Below are positions 10,453-22,049 of a DNA stretch of 64,000 bases, piece after piece (the first letter of the stretch is position 1; each line of letters begins with the position of its first letter). Both the position numbers and the translations under genes were made by a program. The notes below the pieces were generated by a model, which saw only the letters and a list, made by a program, of their open reading frames with translations, was not told where the DNA came from and did not search any database. Origin of the DNA: Bromus sterilis (lineage: Eukaryota > Streptophyta > Magnoliopsida > Poales > Poaceae); the NCBI GenBank assembly GCA_950022295.1, contig OX465600.1, positions 314,722,031-314,786,030 on the forward strand, in the 5' to 3' direction.

Positions 10453-12080
10453 TGATACGTCCAAAACGTATCTATACTTTCTGCTTGCTCCATGCATGTT
10501 TTGTGTGATATTGCTATGATCTAGATACACTTTCATACACTTTTGATCATATTTGGACTAACCTATTAACTCAGTGCACCACAGTGCCAGTTCCTATTTT
10601 CTGCTGTTTTTCTATTTCAGTTTCCCCCCATATAAAAAGTTCTCCAAAAATTCGGGAAAAATCAGATAAAAAATCAGCGCAGAAGAACCTTCCGGAAGAA
10701 CCTGACTGGGGCCAGAGGGCCACCACCAGGGGCCCAGGCGCCCTAGGGGCTGGCCGCGCCAGGGGACCGCCTGGACCCCTGGTGGCCCCCTGGCTGCCCC
10801 CCTTCGCCTATATATTCTCCGTGACGACAAACCCTCAGAAGAAGAACCTTTTTTCGCGATCTCGCCTCTGTTCCGCCGCCGCCGCGCTTCCGAGATCGGG
10901 AGCACCAGCAGACCTCTTCCCGGCACCCTGCCGGAGGGAGGGCCGACCTCCGGGAGTCTCCTCTCCACCATGGATGCTTCCCGGATGTGCCGTGAGTAGT
11001 TTCCTTTGGACCATGGGTCCGTGATCAGTAGCTATGTGATGTTCTCCTCCCCTCTTTGTTCTTCATGGTTTAGACCTCGTGAGCTGCCCTACATGATCGA
11101 GTCACTTTTGTAATCTTTTTGCTGTTGCTATGCTGCGTTTGATGGGATCTGATGGATTATGAGATTATGTTCAGATTGTGATAGAGTAATATATTTGGTT
11201 CTTATCTTTTATATTTTTGTTCCTAAGTAATTCTTGCATGTTCTCCGTTGTTGTTTATTGCTTTGGCCAAGTAGTAGGTAGTAACCCCAAGAGGGAACGC
11301 TATGCTCGATTGTGGGTTCATGCCCCCTGATGAAACGCTTGAGTGACAGAAACATGAGTCTAGGGGATGTGCTGTTGCCACAAGGGGGAAAACAACGGTG
11401 CTTGTAACCGCGGTTGCAAGGATTGTTTACTTTACGCAAAGTTCTTTTTAATGCAGTTGTCTGTTGCTTTGGGTTTACACTTTGGGTGGGGCTCGCAACT
11501 TAATACCAGCGAGATGTTCTGGATAGATATCTCAAGGTGGATGATTAGTAGTAGATGCAGTTGGATTTCGGTCTACTTATTTTGGCGTTCTGCCCATGCT
11601 TTTGAGCCTCTTCCTTTCCTTTGTAGCATAGTTAGCATTGCGGTGAGTTCATAATCCTGTCAATTGCCCTTCTGTAATTTGTTCACCTCGCATAGCAGTT
11701 TTATCGTCTTTTGGGAGAGAGACATCACTAGTGAACATCACGTATCCCGGTCCATATCCTCATTACTGTTTCCACACTCATTTACTTTTCTGCTTTTACT
11801 TTCAGTTGCTATCATTATCCCTTGTGTTTGATCCTTTGTGAACAACAAGACCGGAGAGATTGACAACCTCTCTGAGCTTCGTTGGGAACAAAGTTATTTG
11901 TGTCTGTGTGCAGGTCCGCGTCAGTTGCGCCGCTGACACCTACTTATCATCTCCGGAGTCCTACTGGAGACAAACCTAGGTATCTTTACTGAGGGAAATT
12001 TTCTGCTGTGCTACATCACACCTTCCTCTTGGGGTTTACCAACGAAGGGCGAGAAATCATCATCACCTCGCACGCAAGCA
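10453..12080 (+). repeat. A 3' LTR
   Basis: It starts TGATACGTCC and ends GCAAGCA, directly followed by the TSD GTAGA. It differs from the 5' LTR by scattered substitutions and a deletion of about 25 bp in the GC-rich block near 10740. Confidence 0.95.
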
Positions 12081-12085
12081 GTAGA

Positions 12086-12445
12086 CATCTTCCTTTGTGT
12101 TAACATGTGTACTTCTTGACTAATAACATGTTCTTTCCAAAGTTTCAACTGGTTTCATTATAAGTGAAAGAGCAAAAGTAAAGGTTATTAGTTGTTCCTT
12201 GACCAAGGCTATGTTTGCCATGATTTGATGAGTTTTCCAGGTCCTACTTTGTTATAATTGTTTCTACTTTTTTTCATAAGGACCTTATGAGTTGAGGTTG
12301 CTGTTGAGGATGCTTCAGTTTGGTGAGAAATCTTGATGCTTCTTATCCGTATTCTTTTATCGACGCTTCACTCTCTAAACTTGTGGACAGGTTTACCGAG
12401 CTCAGTAATTGCTTGGTGACAAGCGAGGTCTAAGCTTGGGGGAGT
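12086..12445 (+). other. B 3' noncoding region, second part, with polypurine tract
   Basis: This continues the B interior after element A, with no ORF. It ends with the polypurine tract AAGCTTGGGGGAGT (12432-12445) next to the B 3' LTR. D shows the same stretch on the minus strand (about 23940-23569). Confidence 0.75.
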
Positions 12446-13901
12446 TGATACGTCCAAAAAGCATCACTATTTTATATCGTAATTTCATCCTATTCATTGA
12501 TATATTCCACTTTAAAGTATTGTTCTTATGTTGTTTTGGCTTGTTTTACACAGTTTACAACTTTGCGATGCCGAAGCAGCAGAACCAGGATTCAGCGGTG
12601 AAAAGTGGACACCAAGTTGCTGAATCAGATGAAGTCCAAATGCGATGAAAATTTACGGGGATCGTTTTTACGAAGATTGACTGGGTATCACCGAGGATGT
12701 AGGTGAGGGGACCCACCAGGCAGCCAGAAGGGTGCCTGGCGCGGCCCCCCTCCTGGCCGCGCCAGGCACCCTCCTGGATGCCTGGTGGCCCCCCTCGGTG
12801 CACCGTCTCGCCTATAAGACCCCCCTGGGGTGAAAACCCTAAGGACAGAAGAGTTTCCGTGTTTCGCCTCCGCCACGGGGCGGAAACCTACAAAGGAGAA
12901 AAGCCATCTCCGGCAGGCAGATTCCGCCGGGGAGATCACCTCCCGGAAGGGGAGATCGTCGCCATCATCATCACCATCGTCACGGGCATCATCGAGATCA
13001 TCATCAACATCATCCCCAATATCAGCACCATCTCCATCACCATCCCATCTCATCTCACAATTGCAACTTGTGTTGTAATCCATACTATCTATCCTCTCTA
13101 CTCTGTTGGTGTTGATTACTACTTTGTGGTGAATGCTATTGAGTTTTTTTGGAGAAATATCATTGTGTCCAGATTGTTTGCCACCCATCTATCACCTCTG
13201 ATCATGATCTCTTTTATGTCTTGTGAGTAGTTACTTTAGTTGTTGAGAACATGGGAGAAGTCTAGTTGTTAGTAGTCATATGATGTTGAAGTATTATGTG
13301 TTGTTTGATACTTAAGTTGAGTTGTTATTTCTCTAGTGGTGCTATGTGAGTCGAACACTTAGCACTTCACCTTTAATGGGCCTAGAGGAATACATTATGC
13401 ACAAAGGATGCTTATGGTGGGTTGCCGGAGTGACAGAAACCTGAACCCCAGTTCACACACTTTTGCACAAGGGAGTTATGGATCATTGATCGTAATGCTG
13501 TGGTTAGGCTTATGCCTTAATTACTACCTTGTATTTTCGGACGCTTGCAAGGTGTGTAATCATAAGAGTACACTTATCTTAGTCTAGAAGGTGTACTAGC
13601 ATTGATCCACCCACCAACACTTATGAACAAAATACATATTACTTGGTGGAGTATGGTGAAAGTAACTTGGCTATCTCTCCCGTGTGTTCTCGAGAACGCT
13701 TTAGCTTTTATAAGTTTAGTTCCTAGGCTTATCCTTGTGAAAGGATTGGGCCACTTGTTACTCCTCAATTACCTTATTTACTTTGCTTGTCTTTTACTTT
13801 TATGTTTTTTAAACCAAAAACCCCTAAATATTTACCTTTGAGTGTGTGCAGCCTTTCCTTATCCAGCGTCACTTATCAACACCTTCTGCTCCTCGTGGGA
13901 T
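12446..13901 (+). repeat. B 3' LTR, main part
   Basis: It starts TGATACGTCC after a polypurine tract. It contains a GC-rich palindromic block (about 12700-12800), a TATA box (TATAAGA, 12813-12819) and an imperfect CAT/ATC trinucleotide stretch in the transcribed leader (about 12960-13060). It is interrupted by C at 13901 and its last 56 bp are at 21418-21473. It aligns with the D LTRs (22050-23568 and 34847-36261). Confidence 0.9.
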
Positions 13902-15603
13902 TGATGTCGCGAGAGTTGACGGGTGTAGTCTTCTCGCCGTTCTTTGGTGAGCCCCAAGTGGAAGGCGTGATGCAGCACAGCAACAAATTTCCCTCAGTAA
14001 AGATACCAAGGTTTGTCTCCAGTAGGACTCCAGAGATGATAAGTAGGTGTCAGCGGCGCTACTAACGCGGACCTGCACACAGAAACAAATAAATTTGTTC
14101 CCAACGAAGGTAAGAGAGGTCGTCAATCTCTCCGGTCTTGTTGTTCACAAAGGATCAAACACAAAGGATAATGATAGCAACTGAAAGTAAAAGCAGAAAA
14201 GTAAATGAGCGTGGAAACAGTGATAAGGATATGGACCGGGATACGTGATGTTCACTAGTGATGTCTCTCTCCCAAAAGACGATAAAACTGCTATGCGAGG
14301 TAAACAAATTACAGAAGGGCAATTGACAGGATTATGAACGCACCGCAATGCTAACTATGCTACAAAAGAAAGGAAGAGGCTCAAAAGCACGGGCAGTACG
14401 CCAAAATAAGTAGACCGAAATCCAACTGCATCTACTACTAATCATCCACCTTGAGATATATATCCAGAACATCTCGCTGGTATTAAGTTGCGAGCCCAAC
14501 CAAAGTGTAAACCCAAAGCAACAGACAACTGCATTAAAAATCACTTTGCGTAAAGTAAACAATCCTTGCAACCGCGGTTACAAGCACCGTTGTTTCCCCC
14601 CTTGTGGCAACAACACATCCCCTAGACTCATGTTTCTTTCACTCAAGCGTGTCATCGGGGGGCATGAACCCACAATCGAGCATAACGTTCCCTCTTGGGG
14701 TTACTACCTACTACTTGGCCAAAGCAATAAACAGCAACGGAGAACATGCAAGAATTACTTAGGAACAAAAATATAAGAGATAAAAACCAAATATATTACT
14801 CAATCACAATCTGAACATAATCTCATAATCCATCAGATCCCATCAAACTCAGCATAGCAATAGCAGAAAGATTACAAAAGTGCCTCGATCATGTAGGGCA
14901 GCTCACGAGGTCTAAACTATGCAGAACAAAGATGGGAGGAGAACATCACATAGCTACTGATCACGGACCCATGGTCCAAGGAAAACTACTCACGAGTCAT
15001 ACGGGGAGCATCCATGGTGGAGAGGAGACTCCCGGAGGTCAATCCTCCCTCCGACAGGGTGCCGGGAAGAGGTCTTCTAGTGCTCCCGATCTCGGAAGCG
15101 CAGTGGCGGCGGAACAGAGGCGAGATCGCGAAAAAGGGTTCTCTTTTCCGAAGTTTCCCGTGACGGAGAATATATAGGCGAAGGGGGGAAGCCAGAGGTT
15201 GGACCAGGGGCCCCAGGCGCCCCCTGGCGCGGCCAGGGGTGGGGCCGCGCCGGGTGGACGCCTGGGCCCCCTGGCTCCCCCCTGGCGTGGCCAGGGGTGG
15301 GGCCTCGCCGGGTGGCAGCCTGGGCACCCCTGGCTCCCCTCTGGCCCCACTCAGGATCTCCGCGAAGCTTCCTGTACGCTGATTTTTCCTATATTTTTCC
15401 CGGAATTTTTCTGGCACTTTTTATATGGGGGAAAACTGAAACAGAAAAACAGCAGAAAACAGGAACTGGCACTGTGGTGCACTGAGTTAATAGGTTAGTC
15501 CAAATATGATCAAAATTGTATGAAAGTGTATCTAGATCATAGCAATATCACACAAAACATGCATGGAGCAAGCAGAAATTATAGATACGTTTTGGACGTA
15601 TCA
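13902..15603 (-). repeat. C 3' LTR
   Basis: 1702 bp, with plus-strand edges TGATGTCGCG and GACGTATCA. The TATA box is at 15168-15178 on the minus strand. It is followed inward by the polypurine tract at 15604-15617 (minus). Confidence 0.93.
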
Positions 15604-18425
15604 ACATCCCCAAGATAAATTCCTGCTCTTCCTCGAGTAGGTAAATGATAACGGCATAATTTCTGTGGTGAGATGCTAGCAACCATAAAATAACTTTGAA
15701 AAGTAAAGCAATCAAGGTTAGAAACTCAATTCAAGTCATAACATGCAAGAGTCTATATTAGCATTGAAAGAAGTAACAAAAGAACAAAAGGTGCAAGAGC
15801 TCTCGCTGTCCGTGACTCGAATGTCTCCAAATGGTGTTGGCGTGCAAGAAGGGGGATAGGGAATACGAGAAAAACATTTATTTGTTGAGAACTCAATCTA
15901 CTAAAGTTTCACACTTGGTCTTTTTCTGGAATCTTATCTCGACTCGTCCCCAGACCACTAGCCAGGTACAAGTCAATTTGATCCACTCCTTTTTCAATAT
16001 TTTGAGCACTCATGCAATGGATGAGCGTAAGCACGAGAGTTGACACTTTGGATGGCAAAGAGAGAAGTGTGGAGGAGGAAGACAAAAAGGATGAGAAAGG
16101 CTCACATCAATGAGGACAATCATAGGCAAGAGATGCCAAATGATAGATATGATGTGAGGAGTAGGGATTGCCATGCAACGGATGCACATACGAGCTAGGA
16201 AGCTCTCCAATGGAACTAGTGGGGGTGCATCTAACTTGCTCGCTCATGAAGACCTAGAGCTCGTTTGAGGAGGCTCATCCTTGGAATATGCAAGCCAAGT
16301 TCTATAGTGTGAAGGTCCCCCCATAGCTATATGCATAATGATCATCTCTATGGAGTACAAGGATATAAAGGGAGTACTAGTGTGGATCTCTCAAAAGGAT
16401 AGTAGTGTTGCCCCTTTCTCTCTTTTTTATTTTTTTCTCTTTTTTTGTATTTTTTTGTATTTTTTTGTGGCCTCAATGGCTCTTTCTATTTAACTCTCAT
16501 TTGTCCTCTTTGGGATCTTTTATTGTGTCCACTTTGGGATCCTTTCCTCACTTAAGGGCAACACTCTATTTTACAAGAAGGTAAAGGAGATCTTTCACAC
16601 TTTACAAGGTACTCAAAATCATAAAGAAGATGTAACTATCATGATGTATGCAATGTATGTCGCTGCCAGTGTAGCAGGAACATGTATGACATGAAGATCA
16701 AGTCATGAAGAGGTGGAAGTTGCATGACAATATATCTCGGAAAGGCTATGGAAATGCCTTGATAGGTAGGTATGGTGGCTGTTTTGAGGAAAGATATAAG
16801 GAGGTTTATGATGACAGAGCGTATCATGCCAAGGGTTTGGATGTACCGGCGAAGGTGGACACCAACTCTCGGAGTGAGAAGAAGGCAATGCACGGCACGG
16901 GAGAGGCTAGATAAATATGAGAAGGTGGAAGTGTCAACTTTCAATACTTACATTAGTCCGAAGAACTCATGCACTTATTATCGGTAACTCTCAATCTGAT
17001 AAGGAGGTTCACAAAGAGACAAGTACCCCGAGGAGGAGTGTATGGGGATTTGGTTATCCTTGCGCATCCTCGACTCATGGTACGTGAGTGTTCTCTAATA
17101 TTCGATCCCTCCAAAGATTAGTGATCCATCTAGTAGCTAGAGTTCTCAACTGGTTTTTGAGGTTTTTAAAATAAACACGGATTGCCCAAAATACGACATC
17201 TATCACTAATAGGCTAGAGCTCTTGACACCAAAAGTTCAAACATTACTCACAACAATACCTCAAAACTATTGCAAGTTACTACTAGAATTAAATAGCAAC
17301 CTCAGTTACCTACTTCCAAGACAAGACACAACTCAGTGCAACAACCAACTCTCTTTAACAATATAAACATGAAAACTAAAAAGAGTTCCATCAACAAACT
17401 AAACAAAAGCCAAGGCTCTTGCTAAAGACAAACTAAGACTAAAACTAAACATGGCAGTAGCTATGAAAAGATAAAGAACACACAACAGCAAAGAGATAGG
17501 CAGGAAAAATCCTATGATGTGTTCTAGATTTTGAAAGTGGAGCGTGTTTATCTCCCATACAAAGTAAGACGGGATATAACTTGTTATGAACATCAAGCAA
17601 AGCTAAAGAAAACTAAAAATAAAACCTAAGAGCGAGACGCTCCAAGCATAGCACATAACGCATGAAGTGGTAAAAATATAGTGAGACGAAGGATGAACTG
17701 ATGATTGTTGATGGAGAAGGGGATGCACGGGGGCATCCCCAAGCTTAGACGCTTGAGTCTCCTTGAATATTTATTGGGGATGCATGGGGGCATCCCCAAG
17801 CTTGAGCGCTTGACACTCCTGGATCTTCTTTCATCATCTTCCATCGCACACTTGAAAACTCCCTTCATACATAACTCATCATAAGCTGATTAGAGAGTTT
17901 AGTACCCTTAATAAAATAATTTTTCCCCACTGGATATAAAGATATTCTTGAGGAGCTACTGTTTCTCAAGAGTGCCAAAAAGTTTTTGCAAAGAAAAAGC
18001 AAGCTTAAGGTTTGCAAAAGTTAGGAGAGACAAAACGTGGTAGAATCTGTGAAAAACAGAACAGCAGGTAGTAAAGAATTTTTTTGGGGTACTTATGCAA
18101 CTCAAATAAAAAAACTCAGAACATATGGAAGTTTCACAATTGTATAGAGCACGCTGTCAAAAAAATTCAGATCAAAAATATGATCTGGTGATTTGATTCG
18201 AATTTTTCTGTCAAGGGACAGAATCTGTTTTCTGGACAACATGTCACAACTTTTGCTTCCCTTATCATAAGAGGCTATAACTTGGCACAAAGCTGAAAAA
18301 TAAAGATACAATAATGTTGCTACCGTAGTAACAAACATCAAGACACAACAAAAGCAAAAAAGGAAAAACCTAAATTCGTTGCGGGCTGGCTCCCGAAAGC
18401 GCTTATTTAGAGCCATTAGCTAGGC
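15604..18425 (-). other. C polypurine tract and 3' noncoding interior
   Basis: The region is homologous to A 7843-10452, with no supportable gene. It includes the polypurine tract (15604-15617), the duplicated internal tract-like motif (17731-17746 and 17791-17804) and the conserved post-ORF motif (about 18381-18404). The open frame at 18102-18416 is shared with A but lies in generally conserved sequence and has no recognisable domain. Confidence 0.7.
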
Positions 18426-19577
18426 TTAAAGATTATGAAAGATGCTCACAAGAGAATAAGAATTGAAGCAAAAGAGAGCATCAAGAAGAAAATGTGAAAC
18501 AAATTTAAGCCTAACCCACTTCCTATGCATAGGCATCTTGTAAGAAAATAAATCAAAGAAGCACAAAGTGACATGCATAGGAAGGTAGAACAAGAACAAC
18601 TTCAAAACTTTCAACATTAAGAGAGGTGTTTTTGTAACATGGAAGTTTCTACAACCAAACTTTCCTCTCTCAAAGTAATTTTCAGTAGCATCATGAACAA
18701 CATCAAGAATATAACTATCACATAAATCATGTTGTTCATGACCTACAAGCACACGTGTATTATTTTCGACACGGTTTTTAGGATGATAAGGTAGATGCAA
18801 CCCATCACATTGAGCATTGATAAAAGCAAAATTCTCTGGAATAGTTGGAGATTTCAAAAGGATAATAGGGCAATCAAGTGTGGGTGCAACAACAATAATT
18901 TCATGCTTAACATAAGGAACTATAGCAAGTTCATCATCGTAGGCATCATCCATAGTGGCATCATGGCCATCAACAAAGCAAGTATCAAAATCATCAGAAA
19001 GGGAAGTATCAAGTGAGTCCTCGGAATCATAAGATTCCTCTTCATAGCAATCATTAGCCTCTTCTTGGGCAGCAAGCTTTCTATTTTTAAAATCCTCAAT
19101 ATAAGAATTGGAAGTATAATTCTCAAAGCAATAAGCAAGAACAACAAAGTTTTCAGACTTGTGAATAGTATCATAATACTTTTCAATCAAAGAAGCAATC
19201 TCATAAGCACCTTTAAAAGCAACAAACTCTTCAATCTTTTCAACATCAAAGTAATCATAAACACCTTTGGCATAAGAAGATAGGATCTCATTTTCATTAA
19301 ACTCACATTGGAAAGGAAGGTGTTTACGCTCTATATTAGAGCAGCAAGTAAAATCATAAATGTGGCATAAACACTCGGCATAGCAATAAGAAGTTTGTAT
19401 TTGGTCCCATAAGTTTTTCCCTTTCTCAGATAGGCGGTGCCGCGTATAATGAGCATGCTCATCCAATGATTTTCCCTCAACCAAGTTGGTTGGGTTTTTA
19501 GTGCGAGCACAAATTGATCGAAGACGAGCCAAGTGAAACATGTCCATCCTACCATATTTGGGTGGTTCCACACCCAT
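18426..19577 (-). CDS. C ORF: unrecognised 383-residue protein in place of gag
   Basis: An intact ORF starts at ATG 19577-19575 (CCATGGG context, MGVEPPKYGRM) and ends at 18426. I do not recognise it. Visible parts are a Cys-containing N-terminal half, a strongly acidic segment at about residues 175-225 (EEANDCYEEESYDSEDSLD), and a C-terminal third with hydrophobic stretches (about 315-345, PLLMLKVLKLFLFYLPM; then HFLLDALFCFNSYSLVSIF) that could be membrane-associated. The last 100 or so residues are clearly related to the I ORF at 47134-47922 (shared pattern HD.TENYFERG, PMHRKWVRLK, FLLDALFC). It sits right after the primer site, where A has gag, so it may be a structural or packaging protein. 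That role is inference. Confidence 0.65.
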   Translation of the reverse strand: MGVEPPKYGRMDMFHLARLRSICARTKNPTNLVEGKSLDEHAHYTRHRLSEKGKNLWDQIQTSYCYAECLCHIYDFTCCSNIERKHLPFQCEFNENEILSSYAKGVYDYFDVEKIEEFVAFKGAYEIASLIEKYYDTIHKSENFVVLAYCFENYTSNSYIEDFKNRKLAAQEEANDCYEEESYDSEDSLDTSLSDDFDTCFVDGHDATMDDAYDDELAIVPYVKHEIIVVAPTLDCPIILLKSPTIPENFAFINAQCDGLHLPYHPKNRVENNTRVLVGHEQHDLCDSYILDVVHDATENYFERGKFGCRNFHVTKTPLLMLKVLKLFLFYLPMHVTLCFFDLFSYKMPMHRKWVRLKFVSHFLLDALFCFNSYSLVSIFHNL

Positions 19578-19714
19578 GGTGAAGATAGCATTAGTAGGTA
19601 TTTTTGATATTTTTGATTAAGGACACAAAAGTAAAAACGGAAAGGTAAACTAACAAGACTAAAAAAACAAAGGTAAAGGGTAGTGTGCAACTCCCCTATC
19701 TTAGCACTCGGAGT

Positions 19715-19731
19715 CCCCGGCGACGGCGCTA
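19715..19731 (-). other. C primer binding site, tRNA-Asp type
   Basis: On the minus strand the sequence is TAGCGCCGTCGCCGGGG, 15 of 17 matches to the complement of the tRNA-Asp 3' end. Confidence 0.8.
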
Positions 19732-19742
19732 GAAATTTGCTT

Positions 19743-21412
19743 TGATGTCGCGAGAGTTGACGGGTGTAGTCTTCTCGCCCTTCGTTGGTGAACCCCAAGT
19801 GGAAGGCGTGATGCAGCACAGCAGCAAATTTCCCTCAGTAAAGATACCAAGGTTTGTCTCCAGTAGGACTCCAGAGATGATAAGTAGGTGTCAGCGGCGC
19901 TACTGACGCGGACCTGCACACAGACACAAATAACTTTGTTCCCAACAAAGTTCAGAGAGGTCGTCAATCTCTCCGGTCTTGTTGTTCACAAAGGATCAAA
20001 CAAAAAGGATAATGATAGCAACTGAAAGTAAAAGCAGAAAAGTAAATGAGCGTGGAAACAGTGATAAGGATATGGACCGGGATACGTGATGTTCACTAGT
20101 GATGTCTCTCTCCCAAAAGACGATACAACTGCTATGCGAGGTAATCAAATTACAGAAGGGCAATTGAAAGGATTATGAACGCACCGCAATGCTAACTATG
20201 CTACAAAAGAAAGGAAGAGGCTCAAAAGCACGGGCAGTACGCCAAAATAGGTAGACCGATATCCAACTGCATCTACTACTAATCATCCACCTTGAGATAT
20301 ATATCCAGAACATCTCGCTGGTATTAAGTTGCGAGCCCCACCCAAAGTGTAAACCCAAAGCAACAGACAACTGCATTAAAAAGCACTTTGCGTAAAGTAA
20401 ACAATCCTTGCAACCGCGGTTACAAGCACCGTTGTTTCCCCCCTTGTGGCAACAACACATCCCCTAGACTCATGTTTCTGTCACTCAAGCTGTCATCGGG
20501 GGGCATGAACCCACAATCGAGCATAACATTCCCTCTTGGGTTACTACCTACTACTTGGCCAAAGCAATAAACAACAACGGAGAACATGCAAGAATTACTT
20601 AGGAACAAAAATATAAGAGATAAAAACCAAATATATTACTCAATCACAATCTGAACATAATCTCATAATCCATCAGATCCCATCAAACTCAGCATAGCAA
20701 TAGCAGAAAGATTACAAAAGTGCCTCGATCATGTAGGGCAGCTCACGAGGTCTAAACTATGCAGAACAAAGATGGGAGGAGAACATCACATAGCTACTGA
20801 TCACGGACCCATGGTCCAAGGAAAACTACTCACGAGTCATACGGGGAGCATCCATGGTGGAGAGGAGACTCCCGGAGGTCAATCCTCCCTCCGACAGGGT
20901 GCCGGGAAGAGGTCTTCTGGTGCTCCCGATCTCGGAAGCGCAGCGGCGGCGGAACAGAGGCGAGATCGCGAAAAAGGGTTCTCTTTTCCGAAGTTTCCCG
21001 TGACGGAGAATATATAGGCGAAGGGGGGCAACCAGAGGTTGGACCAGGGGCCCCAGGCGACCCCTGGCGCGACCAGGGGCCCAGGCGCCCCCTGGCGCGA
21101 CCAGGGGTGGGGCCGCGCCGGGTGGCCGCCTGGGCCCCCTGGCTCCCCTCGGCCCCCACTCGGGCTCTTCGCGAAGCTTCCTGTACGCTGATTTTTCCTA
21201 TATTTTTCCCGGAATTTTTCTGGCACTTTTTATATGGGGGAAAACTGAAATAGAAAAACAGCAGAAAATAGGAACTAGCACTGTGGTGCACTGAGTTAAT
21301 AGGTTAGTCCAAATATGATCAAAAGTGTATGAAAGTGTATCTAGATCATAGCAATATCACACAAAACATGCATGGAGCAAGCAGAAATTATAGATACGTT
21401 TTGGACGTATCA
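19743..21412 (-). repeat. C 5' LTR
   Basis: 1670 bp, nearly identical to 13902-15603 with an indel in the GC-rich block (about 21040-21110). The TATA box is at 21008-21018 (minus). Confidence 0.94.
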
Positions 21413-21473
21413 GGGATCGACATCCTTATTTATCGAAAAGCTACAATTAATCCCCTAGACTTGTGGGTTATGA
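21413..21473 (+). repeat. B 3' LTR, terminal piece
   Basis: Bases 21413-21417 are the second copy of the C TSD, and 21418-21473 complete the B LTR (GATCCCCTATACTTGTGGGTTATCA-type end, here mutated). The canonical final CA is GA. Element G sequence starts at 21474, so the B TSD copy here would be AGAAT. Confidence 0.8.
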
Positions 21474-22049
21474 AGAATCGTTTATTGGCGCGGTTAACGG
21501 GGGAGGCAACCGAACTAAACCTATTAACTTCTCTGCCTTCAGTTCCACACTATGCATACCTCAAGCTCAAGATGCCAGGACCTGCAGGAATCATCACAGT
21601 CAAGGGAAGCTTCATCGAATCAGACCAGTGCCACCGCGACTTCCACAAAGTCTCCGACACATTCAGAGCCCAACAACAGCTCAAAGAAATAGCCATGGTG
21701 ACGGACAAAAGCATATTTCCACTAGCAAACATAAGCAAGACAAAGGAATTCGGTCGTGACTTCAGCGTCGAGAGCGACACGATCACACACCAAGTATACC
21801 CAACAGACCCAGTGAAGAAAGTCCGCGTATATGCCCACCTTCCAGAAGAGCAAGCAACCGCTCTCATAACCTTCCTCCATGAAGAATGGAATATTTTCGC
21901 CTGGTGCCCAGCCGACATGCCAGGGATACCACGAGAATTCACGGAACACGCGCTTCACATCAAGCCAAACACGAAGCCAGTAAAACAGGCGTTATGACGG
22001 TTTTCAGAGCCCAAACGCAGCGCAATCGGAGAAGAAGTCAACCGACTAC
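21474..22049 (+). pseudogene. pol: G pol fragment: protease-RT linker and RT start
   Basis: The frame encodes the conserved stretch between protease and RT of Tat elements (HYAYLKLKMPGPAG, then FAWCPADMPGIP and HALHIKPNTKPVKQ), stopping at TGA 21995-21997 where CGA (Arg) is expected. It continues in frame (FSEPKRSAIGEEV) to the D insertion point. The next residues lie after 36266. Confidence 0.88.

Larger units (their letters stand above)
4006..12080 (+). mobile_element. Element A: complete non-autonomous Athila-lineage LTR retrotransposon
   Basis: A is 8075 bp with TG...CA ends, two LTRs (1639 and 1628 bp), a tRNA-Asp primer site, a polypurine tract and a perfect 5-bp TSD, GTAGA (4001-4005 and 12081-12085). 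It sits inside the 3' noncoding region of B. It encodes gag and an aspartic protease but has no reverse transcriptase, RNase H or integrase, so it would need enzymes in trans. The LTR copies are visually very similar; the clearest difference is a deletion of about 25 bp in the GC box of the 3' copy. A is therefore one of the younger insertions. C and K carry the same LTR type. Confidence 0.95.
13902..21412 (-). mobile_element. Element C: non-autonomous Athila-like LTR retrotransposon with an unknown ORF
   Basis: C is 7511 bp on the minus strand with TSD GGGAT (13897-13901 and 21413-21417), inserted near the end of the B 3' LTR. Its LTRs (5' 19743-21412, 3' 13902-15603) are of the same type as those of A. 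Leader and 3' interior also match A, but the gag-protease ORF of A is replaced by an unrelated 383-codon ORF. No RT or integrase is present. Confidence 0.94.
1..21473 (+). mobile_element. Element B: Athila-lineage Gypsy retrotransposon, 5' end outside window
   Basis: B is made of three pieces: 1-4005, 12086-13901 and 21418-21473. They become contiguous when nested elements A (TSD GTAGA at 4001-4005 and 12081-12085) and C (TSD GGGAT at 13897-13901 and 21413-21417) are removed. It runs pol, small coiled-coil ORF, long noncoding 3' region, polypurine tract and 3' LTR. The 3' LTR ends at 21473 (the last base pair is GA where CA is expected) and is followed directly by Tat-element (G) coding sequence, so B was inserted into G. 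Its 5' LTR, gag, protease and most of RT lie before base 1. Athila lineage is inferred from the pol sequence and from close similarity to element D. Confidence 0.88.

Noticed and set aside
15039..15417. ORFs of 100-143 codons in LTR GC blocks (also 4192-4589, 10584-11024, 20830-21291, 43740-44201)
   Set aside because: They lie on U3/TATA/R sequence of LTRs and recur only as LTR copies.
18102..18416. 104-codon ORF in C with a related 79-codon ORF in A (7945-8184)
   Set aside because: The whole region is conserved at the nucleotide level between A and C, so shared open frames are not evidence of coding; the more diverged I element shows no matching frame.
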